The notes beneath the pieces are model-generated. The model made no database searches, was not told the DNA's origin, and was given only the letters and a program-made list of their open reading frames with translations. DNA of 37,237 bases from a virus: IMG/VR virus record IMGVR_UViG_3300017719_005758, positions 1 to 37,237 of that record; one strand, 5' to 3'. Made by a program: the position numbers and the translations under genes. Shown here in pieces: positions 15,228 through 23,399 of this stretch (its first letter is position 1; every line of letters starts with the position of its first letter).

Positions 15228-16082
15228 ATGAAAATATTAGTTACAGGTGGAGTTGGATTTGTAGGAACAGCTCTAATTAAAAAATTGTTAACCGAGGGAC
15301 ATAATGTTCACTCATTAGATAATTATGAAATTGGTGTTATTGAAAATGAAATAGCTGGTTGTAATTATCATATTGGGGATATAGAAAATATAAGTTTAAT
15401 GGATAAAGATTTTGATCTAATATTTCATTTAGCTGCTCTATCTAGAATACAACCTTCATTTAATAATCCAAATGAAACCTACAGAGTTAATACAATTGGA
15501 ACACAAAGGGTATGTGAATTTGCTAGATTAACGGGAGCTAAAGTTGTATATGCTGGTTCCTCTTCTAGATGGCATGATCCATATCAATCACCTTATGCTG
15601 CGTGTAAACACATGGGAGAAGAAGCATGTAAAATGTATAAAAAAACCTATGGTATGAATATTGAAATAGTTAGGTTTTATAATGTTTATGGTCCTGGTGA
15701 AATAGTAGATGGAGATTGGGCTGCGGTTATAGGAAAATGGAGACGTCAAGTTAGAGATGGAGAACCAATAACCATTGTAGGTAATGGTGAACAAAGAAGA
15801 GATTTTACCTATATAGATGACATTATAGATGGACTATGGAAAATTGGAATGAAGGAATTAACACATGAAGATGCCTGGGAATTAGGAACGGGTATGAATT
15901 ATTCTATTAATGATGTTTATTTAATGTTTAAGGAAAGATTTGGAGTTGATTTTATTAACTTACCAGACCAATCAGGCAATTATAGAGCTACTTTAAGAGA
16001 AAATGATGATAGTTTAGATAAATTAAATTGGAAACCTTCAGATAAATTAAGAGATTATATCTTAAGTTTAAACAAAAATTAA
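15228..16082 (+). CDS. NAD-dependent sugar epimerase/dehydratase
   Basis: A 284-residue extended SDR enzyme acting on nucleotide sugars. The Rossmann motif is TGGVGFVG (6-13), the NAD-binding LAALSR comes next, and the catalytic pair is Y123-x3-K127 (SPYAACK) with an upstream Ser cluster (AGSSSRW). The length and the VRFYNVYGPGE segment fit UDP-glucose 4-epimerase-like or dehydratase-like members. The substrate cannot be told from sequence. It starts immediately after the preceding stop. Confidence 0.85.
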   Translation: MKILVTGGVGFVGTALIKKLLTEGHNVHSLDNYEIGVIENEIAGCNYHIGDIENISLMDKDFDLIFHLAALSRIQPSFNNPNETYRVNTIGTQRVCEFARLTGAKVVYAGSSSRWHDPYQSPYAACKHMGEEACKMYKKTYGMNIEIVRFYNVYGPGEIVDGDWAAVIGKWRRQVRDGEPITIVGNGEQRRDFTYIDDIIDGLWKIGMKELTHEDAWELGTGMNYSINDVYLMFKERFGVDFINLPDQSGNYRATLRENDDSLDKLNWKPSDKLRDYILSLNKN

Positions 16083-16084
16083 AT

Positions 16085-16714
16085 ATGAAAATAAGTTATG
16101 CAATAACCGTATGTGATGAGTTTCTTGAAATACAAAAACTTCTCTCACTATTATTAAATAATAAAAGACAACAGGATGAAATTGTAGTATTAGTTGATTT
16201 AAGTAAAAATGAACCTACATCTGAACTCTTAAGTTATCTTCATGAACTAAGTTCTGAAGATTGTATTAAGTTAGTTGAAGACAATTTTAAAGGACATTTT
16301 GCTAATTGGAAGAATTTATTAACTAATCATTGTTCTGGAGATTTTATATTTCAAATAGATGCTGATGAAACCCCCCATGAAGTATTATTAGGTTATCTTC
16401 CTGAAATATTAGGAAATAATCCTAATAATGAAGTATATTTAGTTCCTAGAGTTAATACTGTAGAAGGATTAACAGATGAACATATTAAAAAATGGGGATG
16501 GAGAGTTAACGATGCCGGTTGGGTAAATTGGCCTGATTATCAATGGCGTATTTGGAAAAATAAACCAGAAATTAAATGGGTAAATAAAGTACATGAAAAA
16601 CTAGAAGGTTTTAAAACATATGCTACCATTCCTTTAACTGAACAATTATCTTTATACCACCCTAAAAATATTAATCGTCAAGAAAAACAAAACGCTTATT
16701 ACGATACATTATGA
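16085..16714 (+). CDS. Glycosyltransferase family 2 (GT-A fold)
   Basis: A 209-residue GT-A transferase. The N-terminus SYAITVCDEFLEIQKLL is the first nucleotide-binding strand, and DADE at 92-95 (FQIDADETP) is the metal-binding DxD motif. The C-terminal WRIWKNKPEIKWVNKVHEKLEG segment is typical of GT2 enzymes related to WaaE/KdtX-type lipopolysaccharide transferases. It is short for the family but appears complete. It overlaps the next gene by four bases. Confidence 0.8.
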   Translation: MKISYAITVCDEFLEIQKLLSLLLNNKRQQDEIVVLVDLSKNEPTSELLSYLHELSSEDCIKLVEDNFKGHFANWKNLLTNHCSGDFIFQIDADETPHEVLLGYLPEILGNNPNNEVYLVPRVNTVEGLTDEHIKKWGWRVNDAGWVNWPDYQWRIWKNKPEIKWVNKVHEKLEGFKTYATIPLTEQLSLYHPKNINRQEKQNAYYDTL

Positions 16715-17586
16715 AAATATTATATGTAACAAATCATAATGATATTTTTGATTTTACTAAAGGGGTTATTAATGATTACCAAAATGATTTAGTATTTCAT
16801 GGTTTAAGAGAATTATTTGGAGATGATGTTGTAGATAGTACACAAATAATATCTTTATATAAAGAATTTGAAGGTAAGATTTTGCCTCAAAACTTATGGG
16901 GACGTATGACTCTTTTTTGGTTAATAGGTGATAATAATATAGATAGAACTAATATTGAAGATAAAATTAAAGATAAATATTATGATTTAATTATTTATGG
17001 GTCAATTAAACGTTGTAGAAATTATTATAATCTAGTTTCTAAAGTATACCCACCTGATAGAGTTATACTAATTGATGGAAATGATGAAGAAACTTTAGAT
17101 CCTTTACATACTAAACATCTATATTTTAAAAGAGAATTTTTACCTGGCTATGAACATAAAAATATCCATCCTATAACTTTTGGTATTCCTTCTTCTAAAA
17201 TAGCCAAATTGCCTATAACAAAAACACAACAATATGCAACTAACATCCCAGGTAAACCTGAAACTTATATTTTTAAAGATGAAAAAAGTTACTATGAAGA
17301 TTACCAAAAATCATATTATGGAGTAACTACTAAAAAAGCAGGATGGGATTGTATGAGACACTATGAGATATTAGGTAATTATTGTATGCCTTATTTTCCA
17401 GAATTAGAAAAATGTCCTAAGAATACTTTATCTTTACTACCAAAAGAATTACTTATAGAAGGAAGAGAGTTAACGAAAAATTTTAATATTGAAAGATATT
17501 ATAATATTTTAGATGAACTATTTGATTATACTAAACAAAATCTTACTACAAAAAATGTAGCTGAGTATATATTATCTAAAATATGA
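16711..17586 (+). CDS. Probable glycosyltransferase (CgeB-like GT-B)
   Basis: A 291-residue protein. The N-terminal strand MKILYVTNHND and the YDLIIYGSIKR segment look like a GT-B acceptor half. The C-terminal stretch GWDCMRHYEILGNYCMPYFP (211-230) resembles the donor loop of CgeB/Glyco_trans_1_2 proteins, where a conserved RHYE helix precedes the P/F residues. No E-x7-E is present. It overlaps its neighbours by four bases each side in a run of sugar-transfer genes. Moderate confidence in the class, none in the substrate. Confidence 0.55.
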   Translation: MKILYVTNHNDIFDFTKGVINDYQNDLVFHGLRELFGDDVVDSTQIISLYKEFEGKILPQNLWGRMTLFWLIGDNNIDRTNIEDKIKDKYYDLIIYGSIKRCRNYYNLVSKVYPPDRVILIDGNDEETLDPLHTKHLYFKREFLPGYEHKNIHPITFGIPSSKIAKLPITKTQQYATNIPGKPETYIFKDEKSYYEDYQKSYYGVTTKKAGWDCMRHYEILGNYCMPYFPELEKCPKNTLSLLPKELLIEGRELTKNFNIERYYNILDELFDYTKQNLTTKNVAEYILSKI

Positions 17587-18374
17587 TATTAAAGGAAATT
17601 ATAAATAAATCATATTATGGTACCTGTAATTATATTGGTAATCTTAATGATCTTAAAAGATTAGAACAACTTATTTTATATAATTTTAATGTACTAAAAG
17701 AATATAAAGGTATTATAGTAGCCACTAACTATGGAAATCTAGATTTATCCTCCCAAAATTCAGAAATGTGGTTAAAGTATTTCCCTAATTGTCATATAAT
17801 TGATTTAAATGAAAATAGAGGACATAATTTTGGGACTGCTGATTTAGACAATGTCTTATTTGATTATTGTAAACAAAATAATATAGAATGGTTATGTAAA
17901 TCATCAGGAGATACTATTTTAGAAATAGAAGTACTTAATAATAGAATTGAAGAAAGTGATTTTTATTACTTAAATGGAATTGGTTATGGTGGAATGGTTA
18001 AATATAATTTTAATTTAGATGTAATAATTAAAGAAGATTTTTATCCACAAACTAATTTTTATTTTATAAATGTATCAAAAACAGATTATTTAAATGATAA
18101 AGATTACATTAATAAAACATATGACACTATTAAAAATAATTCTGAATATAATGGAAAAATTTGGGAATATTTTAGTGGGTGGAGTTGTGAAGATTTCTTA
18201 AAAAATTGTGTTATTAGAAATAATCTTTCCAAATTTCATTTGGTTACTCCAAAAAATTATCGTATATTACTTCAATATATAAAAGATTCTCAAATACATG
18301 ACTGTAGTCATAAACAAATAATGATTGAAAATATTTGTCATTTACATGAGGGTAATAATATAATAAAACTTTAA
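17583..18374 (+). CDS. Possible GT-A-like glycosyltransferase
   Basis: A 263-residue protein. The order of elements is GT-A-like: a strand IIVATNYG, then LNENRGHNFGTADL (76-89), which resembles the NxGxxxGxN loop before the DxD motif, then WLCKSSGDT with SGD at 108-110 where a DxD would be. The motif is degenerate, so it may be an unusual or inactive transferase. It is co-directional and overlapping with the glycan genes. A promoter for the next gene lies inside its 3' part. Confidence 0.45.
   Translation: MILKEIINKSYYGTCNYIGNLNDLKRLEQLILYNFNVLKEYKGIIVATNYGNLDLSSQNSEMWLKYFPNCHIIDLNENRGHNFGTADLDNVLFDYCKQNNIEWLCKSSGDTILEIEVLNNRIEESDFYYLNGIGYGGMVKYNFNLDVIIKEDFYPQTNFYFINVSKTDYLNDKDYINKTYDTIKNNSEYNGKIWEYFSGWSCEDFLKNCVIRNNLSKFHLVTPKNYRILLQYIKDSQIHDCSHKQIMIENICHLHEGNNIIKL
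18239..18270 (+). promoter_or_regulatory. Internal promoter for the second half of the glycan cluster
   Basis: TTTG at 18239-18242, exactly 20 bases, then TATATTAC at 18263-18270 preceded by ATCG. It is inside the 3' end of the 17583 gene and about 105 bases upstream of the dehydratase gene at 18376, giving a ~100-base leader. Both boxes and spacing match the clamp and polymerase C-part promoters. Confidence 0.5.
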
Positions 18375-18375
18375 T

Positions 18376-19527
18376 ATGAAACAAACAAAAAAAATTTGGT
18401 ATGCTCCTTATAAGCATGAAGCTTATGGTCAAGAAGAAATTGATGCCGTAGTTGAATCACTAAAATCAGGTTGGTTAGGAGGACAAGGTCCTAAATCAGT
18501 TGAATTTGAAGAAAAAATTGCTAAAACATTTGGTAAAAAATATGGTGTATTTGTTAACTCGGGTTCATCAGCATGTTTATTAGCTATTGCTGCTTTAGAC
18601 TTACCTAAAGGAACTAAAATTATTACACCTGCTTGTACATTTGCTACCACATTAGCTCCTATTATCCAATTAGGATATGTACCTGTATTTGTAGATGTAG
18701 ATTTAACTACATATTGTGCAAATATAGATCAAGTTATAGCTAAAGTAACAGATGATACATCAGCAATTATGTTGCCAAATTTAATTGGTAATAAACCAGA
18801 TTGGCCTAGACTTAAAAAGGCATTAGTTGATATGGGTAGAGAAGATATTTATTTAATTGAAGATTCAGCTGATACTTTAACTCAAACACCTGAAACAGAT
18901 GTTGCCACTACTAGTTTTTACGCTTCACACGTTATTACAGCTGGTGGAGTAGGTGGAATGGTAATGTATAATGATAAAAAACATGTTACTAAATGTTTAC
19001 AATATAGAGATTGGGGTAGATTAGGTGATGATTCTGAGATTATGGATGATAGATTTAATCATATAGTAGATGGGATTCCTTATGATCATAAATTTTTATA
19101 TTCAGTATTAGGTTATCATATGAAAGCTAGTGAAATGAATGCCGCATTTGGTATTGTTCAATTAGAAAGATTTGGTGTTAATAGTAAAATTAGAAGAGAT
19201 AATGTTGAACGTTATTTAGAAAATTTAAAAGGGGTTGGGGATCTAATTTTACCTGATGATAGTATTAAACCTAATTGGTTAGCAATACCCTTACAAACAG
19301 AAAAAAGATTTGAATTATTAAACTTTTTAGAGGATAATAACATCCAAACTAGAGTAACATTTGCCGGTAATGTAACTAGACACCCAGTTTATCGTGAGTA
19401 TTTAGAAGACTTTGAAAATTCAGATACTATTATGAAAAATGGATTTTTACTAGGAGCTCATCACGGGATGACTGTTGAAGATGTAGATATTGTATGTGAT
19501 AAAGTTAAAGAATTTTTTAATAAATAG
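18376..19527 (+). CDS. PLP-dependent sugar 3-dehydratase-like enzyme (DegT/ColD type)
   Basis: A 383-residue DegT/DnrJ/EryC1/StrS-fold enzyme. The PLP pocket is visible: NSGSSA (61-66), VPVFVDVDL, and IEDSAD with D163. The expected Schiff-base lysine is missing: the segment SFYASHVIT has His185 where aminotransferases have Lys (SFHAIKNIT in ArnB). The same His is found in ColD (GDP-4-keto-6-deoxymannose 3-dehydratase) and in the E1 3-dehydrase of CDP-sugars, which remove the 3-hydroxyl instead of adding an amino group. The length is ColD-like; no extra cysteine cluster for a Fe-S centre is obvious. Predicted product: a 3-deoxy-4-keto sugar. The His is seen; the substrate is inference. Confidence 0.8.
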   Translation: MKQTKKIWYAPYKHEAYGQEEIDAVVESLKSGWLGGQGPKSVEFEEKIAKTFGKKYGVFVNSGSSACLLAIAALDLPKGTKIITPACTFATTLAPIIQLGYVPVFVDVDLTTYCANIDQVIAKVTDDTSAIMLPNLIGNKPDWPRLKKALVDMGREDIYLIEDSADTLTQTPETDVATTSFYASHVITAGGVGGMVMYNDKKHVTKCLQYRDWGRLGDDSEIMDDRFNHIVDGIPYDHKFLYSVLGYHMKASEMNAAFGIVQLERFGVNSKIRRDNVERYLENLKGVGDLILPDDSIKPNWLAIPLQTEKRFELLNFLEDNNIQTRVTFAGNVTRHPVYREYLEDFENSDTIMKNGFLLGAHHGMTVEDVDIVCDKVKEFFNK

Positions 19528-20211
19528 ATGAAAGTAGCTATATTAGGGGATGGATTACTAGGAACAGAATTATCAAAACAAACTAATTGGGATATTATTA
19601 GTAGAAATTCTCATGGTCATGATTTTAATGATATATCATCTTGGTATCAATATTTAGTTAAATATGATGTAATTATTAATTGTATAGCTAACACTGATTC
19701 ATACTCCAAAGATAAAACCCAACATTGGAACATAAATTATAAATCAGTAGTAAGACTATGTAATTGGTGTAATGAATATGATAAAAAATTAGTACATATA
19801 TCTACTGAATTTGTTTATGCTAATAATGAAAAACCACCTACAGAAGAAGATATTCCATCCCCTGATAATACTTGGTATGCTTATACTAAATTATTAGCAG
19901 ATGAATATATTAAACTTACTAGTTTTAATTATCTAATTTGTAGAGAATTACATAAACCAAATCCATTCCTATATGATGAGGTTTGGAAAGTCCAAACATC
20001 AGGAGATACAGTTGATAAAATAGCTAATTTAATAATACAATTAATAAATAAAAATGCTAGTGGAGTTTTTAATGTTGGTACTGGGGATAAATGGTTAAAA
20101 GAACTTGCACCTAAAACAAGTAAAGTAATACCACCTCCATTTAAAACCCCATTTGATACTAGAATGGACTTAACTAAACTTAATAACTTTTTAAATGAGA
20201 ATAATATATAG
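19528..20211 (+). CDS. RmlD-like NAD(P)H-dependent sugar reductase
   Basis: A 227-residue short SDR protein resembling dTDP-4-dehydrorhamnose reductase (RmlD). The N-terminal GDGLLGTEL (7-15) replaces the usual GxxGxxG, INCIANTDSY matches the RmlD NCAAYTxVD region, STEFVYA follows, and the catalytic Y117-x3-K121 is in TWYAYTKLLADE. It is about 60 residues shorter than RmlD. It follows the dehydratase directly, so it may reduce that enzyme's 4-keto product. It overlaps the next gene by 17 bases. Confidence 0.72.
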   Translation: MKVAILGDGLLGTELSKQTNWDIISRNSHGHDFNDISSWYQYLVKYDVIINCIANTDSYSKDKTQHWNINYKSVVRLCNWCNEYDKKLVHISTEFVYANNEKPPTEEDIPSPDNTWYAYTKLLADEYIKLTSFNYLICRELHKPNPFLYDEVWKVQTSGDTVDKIANLIIQLINKNASGVFNVGTGDKWLKELAPKTSKVIPPPFKTPFDTRMDLTKLNNFLNENNI

Positions 20212-20890
20212 AATATCAGATGCTGGTTATAATAAAGTCAAACCAGAATATATTAATAATGAAAATTGTTTAGCTAATGCTACTAAGGTATTTGATAATT
20301 CAACCTGGAGTGTTATAGCAGATAATGTATCCCCAGATACTAATAATATGATTCAAAAATATGTAACACGTAATTGTATTTTATATGCTGAAAAAGGTAA
20401 TGGGGCTGCAACATTTAATTTAGCATTGGATGAAGCCTTAACTTATGATGATGAAGAAATAATATATTTTATAGAGAATGATTATTTGCATAAACCTGAA
20501 TCTGAAAAAATAATAGAAGAAGGATTTAAATTAGGAGCATCATTTGTATCATTATATGACCATCCAGATAAATACATTACACCTGAAAATGGTGGTAATC
20601 CTTATTGTCAAGGTGGAGCTGAAGACACAAGAGTATATTTAACTGATTCTTGCCATTGGAAAATAACTAATAGTACTACTATGACTTTTGCTGCTAAAGT
20701 AAAAACATTAAAAAAAGTAGAACCTACACTTAGAGCTTATACTACTGGAACCTACCCTCAGGATTTTAAAATGTTTTTGGATTTAAGAAAACAAGGACAT
20801 TTGTTAGTAACACCTTTACCTGGATATTCTACTCATGGAGAAACTGCTTGGTTAACTCCTTTAACTAAATGGGAACAATATATAAAATGA
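20195..20890 (+). CDS. Probable GT-A glycosyltransferase
   Basis: A 231-residue protein with a GT-A-like core: GNGAATFNLALDEAL (68-82), then an acidic motif YFIENDYLH with END at 94-96 in the DxD position. The rest is rich in Thr/Tyr and ends after LTPLTKWEQYIK. It starts at ATG 20195 inside the upstream gene and ends with an ATGA overlap with the next transferase. Family assignment is by motif pattern only. Confidence 0.55.
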   Translation: MRIIYRISDAGYNKVKPEYINNENCLANATKVFDNSTWSVIADNVSPDTNNMIQKYVTRNCILYAEKGNGAATFNLALDEALTYDDEEIIYFIENDYLHKPESEKIIEEGFKLGASFVSLYDHPDKYITPENGGNPYCQGGAEDTRVYLTDSCHWKITNSTTMTFAAKVKTLKKVEPTLRAYTTGTYPQDFKMFLDLRKQGHLLVTPLPGYSTHGETAWLTPLTKWEQYIK

Positions 20891-21651
20891 TAACAGTAGT
20901 AATTACAACATATAAAGAACCTAAGGCATTAGATATTTGTTTACAATCCGCTATTAAAGGACAAGTCCACGATAATCAGATTATTGTAGTAGTAGATGGT
21001 TATTATGACTTAAATAAAGAAGTACTAGATAAATATAAGGATAAAATAAATACCCTTAATTTAGAAAATAATTTAGGAATGATTAAGGCCATGAATTTAG
21101 GTCATTATAATGCCCATCATGATTTGGTATTTCATGTTCAAGATGATAATGTATTTCCAAATAAATGGGATGAAAAATTATTAGAACATTATAAAGAAGG
21201 ATCAGTTTTAACCCCAAACCAAATAGAACCTAATCCAAGTATGTTTCCTCAATTTAGTATAAAAGATTTAGGAACGGATTTAAATAACTTTAATTTATCT
21301 TCATTTTGGGATTACAATGAATTAATATCTAAAAATGAATTTGATGAATGTGGTTCAACTTTCCCTTTCTTAATATCTAAATCTGATTATCTAAAAATAG
21401 GTGGATTTGATGAATCATACCCAGGACCTTGGGTTGTTGATTGGGAATTTTTTATGAAATGTCAAATGAATGGATTAAAAATGATTAGAACTTATAACTG
21501 CCATTTTTACCATTTTGTATCATTAGGGACAAAATCACAAGAACAATTAGAGGAAGCAAAACAAAAAGAAAATTTATGTCATAAATTTGCCTTATACAAA
21601 TGGGGTTCGTATATTAAACATAACCCTAATAATAACATAAAATATATTTAA
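20887..21651 (+). CDS. Glycosyltransferase family 2
   Basis: A 254-residue GT2 enzyme. The start is taken at ATG 20887, which overlaps the previous stop as ATGA and places the first strand (ITVVITTYKEP) at the N-terminus; an in-frame ATG at 20869 would add only six residues. The nucleotide-binding loop NNLGMIKAMNLG precedes QDDN (85-88), the DxD-equivalent metal site, and WVVDWEFFMK supplies the later acidic pair. Its stop overlaps the cytidylyltransferase start by one base. Confidence 0.82.
   Translation: MITVVITTYKEPKALDICLQSAIKGQVHDNQIIVVVDGYYDLNKEVLDKYKDKINTLNLENNLGMIKAMNLGHYNAHHDLVFHVQDDNVFPNKWDEKLLEHYKEGSVLTPNQIEPNPSMFPQFSIKDLGTDLNNFNLSSFWDYNELISKNEFDECGSTFPFLISKSDYLKIGGFDESYPGPWVVDWEFFMKCQMNGLKMIRTYNCHFYHFVSLGTKSQEQLEEAKQKENLCHKFALYKWGSYIKHNPNNNIKYI
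21586..21617 (+). promoter_or_regulatory. Internal promoter for the nucleotide-sugar genes
   Basis: TTTG at 21586-21589, exactly 20 bases, then TATATTAA at 21610-21617, preceded by GGTTCG. It lies 33 bases upstream of the cytidylyltransferase ATG (21651), inside the end of the GT2 gene, and matches the TTCG-TATATT form of the phage promoters. Confidence 0.5.
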
Positions 21652-22091
21652 TGGAAAATATAATAGGATTTACAGCAGGTAACTTTGATCTAATCCATCC
21701 AGGATATATCTATACATTTGAAGAAGCAAAACGTCATTGTGATTATTTCATGGTGTTTTTACAACGTGATCCATCTGAAACTAGGTTTACTAAATACAAA
21801 CCTGTTATTCCTTTATATGAAAGGTATAAAACTTTAATGGCTATCGAATATGTAGATGAAGTAGTTACATATCAAACAGAAGAAGAATTAATAAGTCTAA
21901 TTGAATTTTATAAACCCGATATTAGAATTTTAGGAGACGATTACATTGGTAAAAGATTTACAGGGGATTATTTACCTCAAAAAGTAATTTATACTACCAG
22001 ATCACATGGTTGGTCAACTACTAAGTTGAAAAATATGATTACTAAACAAACAGTTTTACAAAATCCTGATGTTTTAAATGAAAAAAATTAG
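21651..22091 (+). CDS. Cytidylyltransferase-like nucleotidyltransferase (TagD type)
   Basis: A 146-residue nucleotidyltransferase of the TagD/GCT fold, which activates a phosphorylated sugar or polyol with CTP. The N-terminal FTAGNFDLIHPGYIYTFEEA contains the family HxGH motif as HPGY (16-19), with Tyr replacing the second His. The C-terminal RSHGWSTTKLK stands in for the ISSTxxR signature. The length is normal for TagD (about 130). It may supply a CDP-activated precursor for the glycan. It overlaps the RmlC-like gene by 14 bases. Confidence 0.75.
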   Translation: MENIIGFTAGNFDLIHPGYIYTFEEAKRHCDYFMVFLQRDPSETRFTKYKPVIPLYERYKTLMAIEYVDEVVTYQTEEELISLIEFYKPDIRILGDDYIGKRFTGDYLPQKVIYTTRSHGWSTTKLKNMITKQTVLQNPDVLNEKN

Positions 22092-22515
22092 TGACCATAG
22101 AGGATTATTTTTTTTAGATAATAATGCTAGATATGATCAAGTATTTATTGCAACTAATGAAGCTAGGCATACTTTTAGAGGTATGCATTTTCAAACTAAT
22201 CCTTATCAAATTAAAAATTTAACAATTATCCAAGGGGAAGTTTTAGATTTTTTATATAATATTAAAACAGGTGAAGTAAAAGAATATAATTTAAAAGTAG
22301 GAGATACACTTACTATTAGTGAAGAGTATGCTCATGGTTATTTAACATTAGTACCTGACACTATAGTATATTATGGAGTAAAAGGAAAATTTAATCCTGA
22401 TACATACAAAAGTATTGTATGGAATACAATTCCTAGTATAAAAAATACAATAGAAACAATTATAGGTGACTTAAATAGAATTACAATTTCAGAAAAAGAT
22501 AAATTAGGAAAATGA
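22078..22515 (+). CDS. rmlC: RmlC-like dTDP-sugar 3,5-epimerase
   Basis: A 145-residue cupin of the RmlC family. Recognisable are HTFRGMHFQ with the catalytic His37, IQGEVLDFLYNI with the barrel acid D57, and EYAHGYLTL matching the FAHGF segment. Canonical RmlC is about 180 residues, so the C-terminal part is short. It acts on a 4-keto-6-deoxy sugar nucleotide, the product of the RmlB-like enzyme encoded next. It overlaps that gene by four bases. Confidence 0.82.
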   Translation: MKKISDHRGLFFLDNNARYDQVFIATNEARHTFRGMHFQTNPYQIKNLTIIQGEVLDFLYNIKTGEVKEYNLKVGDTLTISEEYAHGYLTLVPDTIVYYGVKGKFNPDTYKSIVWNTIPSIKNTIETIIGDLNRITISEKDKLGK

Positions 22516-23399
22516 GAATAATAGTAACAGGAGGAGCAGGATTTATAGGATCCCATTTTATAAATTTTGTAGGTAAACAAAACCCAACAACTGAGATTGT
22601 ATTGGTAGATAAATTAACTTATGCTTCTAATTTGAACAATTTAGATGTTAAAGTTAAATTTATTAAAAAAGATATATGTGATATAACCCCAGAGGATTTA
22701 GGAATATATGATTATTTAATCAATTTTGCAGCTGAAAGTCATGTTGATAATTCAATTAAAAATGGAAAACCATTTGTAAAAACAAATGTTGAAGGTACTT
22801 TTAATTTATTAGAAGTAGCTAGACAAAATCCTAATCTAAAAAAATTCGTTCAAATATCTACTGATGAAGTTTATGGTGATATGGATGATTATGGTCCTGG
22901 TGTTTTAGCTGATGAAAAATTTAGTTTAATTGGATCATCATATTATTCATCAACTAAGGCGTCTGCTGATTTATTAGTTCAAGCAGCAGGTAGAACATAT
23001 GGATTACCCTATTTAATAACTCGTACGTGTAATAATTACGGAAAAAACCAACATCAAGAAAAATTATTGCCTACAATAATAAATTGTGTTAAAAATAATC
23101 TTAAAATTCCTATCTATGGAGATGGTCAAAATATAAGAGAATGGATACATGCTGATGATAATTCAATGATAATATTCAATTTATTAAATTCAGATAAAAC
23201 AGGAGTACATAACATAGGTTCAGGTGAAAGATATACTAATTTACAAATAATTGAAACTATAGAAAAAATATTAGGTTATCAATTAGATTTAAAGTTTGTA
23301 GAAGATAGAAAAGGCCATGATAGAGCTTATGGTTTATTAACTAATTATACACCTGTATTACAAAATAACTTGACAAAATATTTAACAGAACAATTATGA
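22512..23399 (+). CDS. rmlB: RmlB-like nucleotide-sugar 4,6-dehydratase
   Basis: A 295-residue extended SDR. The NAD motif is TGGAGFIG (6-13), the catalytic acids are D118/E119 in STDEVYG, and Y145-x3-K149 is in YYSSTKAS; AAESHVDNSI and RTCNNYGKNQHQEKLLP are typical of dTDP-glucose 4,6-dehydratase. Slightly shorter than RmlB (about 350). It gives the 4-keto-6-deoxy intermediate used by the RmlC-like, RmlD-like and ColD-like enzymes of the cluster. No RmlA (thymidylyltransferase) is present in the window, so activated hexose would come from the host. Confidence 0.88.
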   Translation: MRIIVTGGAGFIGSHFINFVGKQNPTTEIVLVDKLTYASNLNNLDVKVKFIKKDICDITPEDLGIYDYLINFAAESHVDNSIKNGKPFVKTNVEGTFNLLEVARQNPNLKKFVQISTDEVYGDMDDYGPGVLADEKFSLIGSSYYSSTKASADLLVQAAGRTYGLPYLITRTCNNYGKNQHQEKLLPTIINCVKNNLKIPIYGDGQNIREWIHADDNSMIIFNLLNSDKTGVHNIGSGERYTNLQIIETIEKILGYQLDLKFVEDRKGHDRAYGLLTNYTPVLQNNLTKYLTEQL

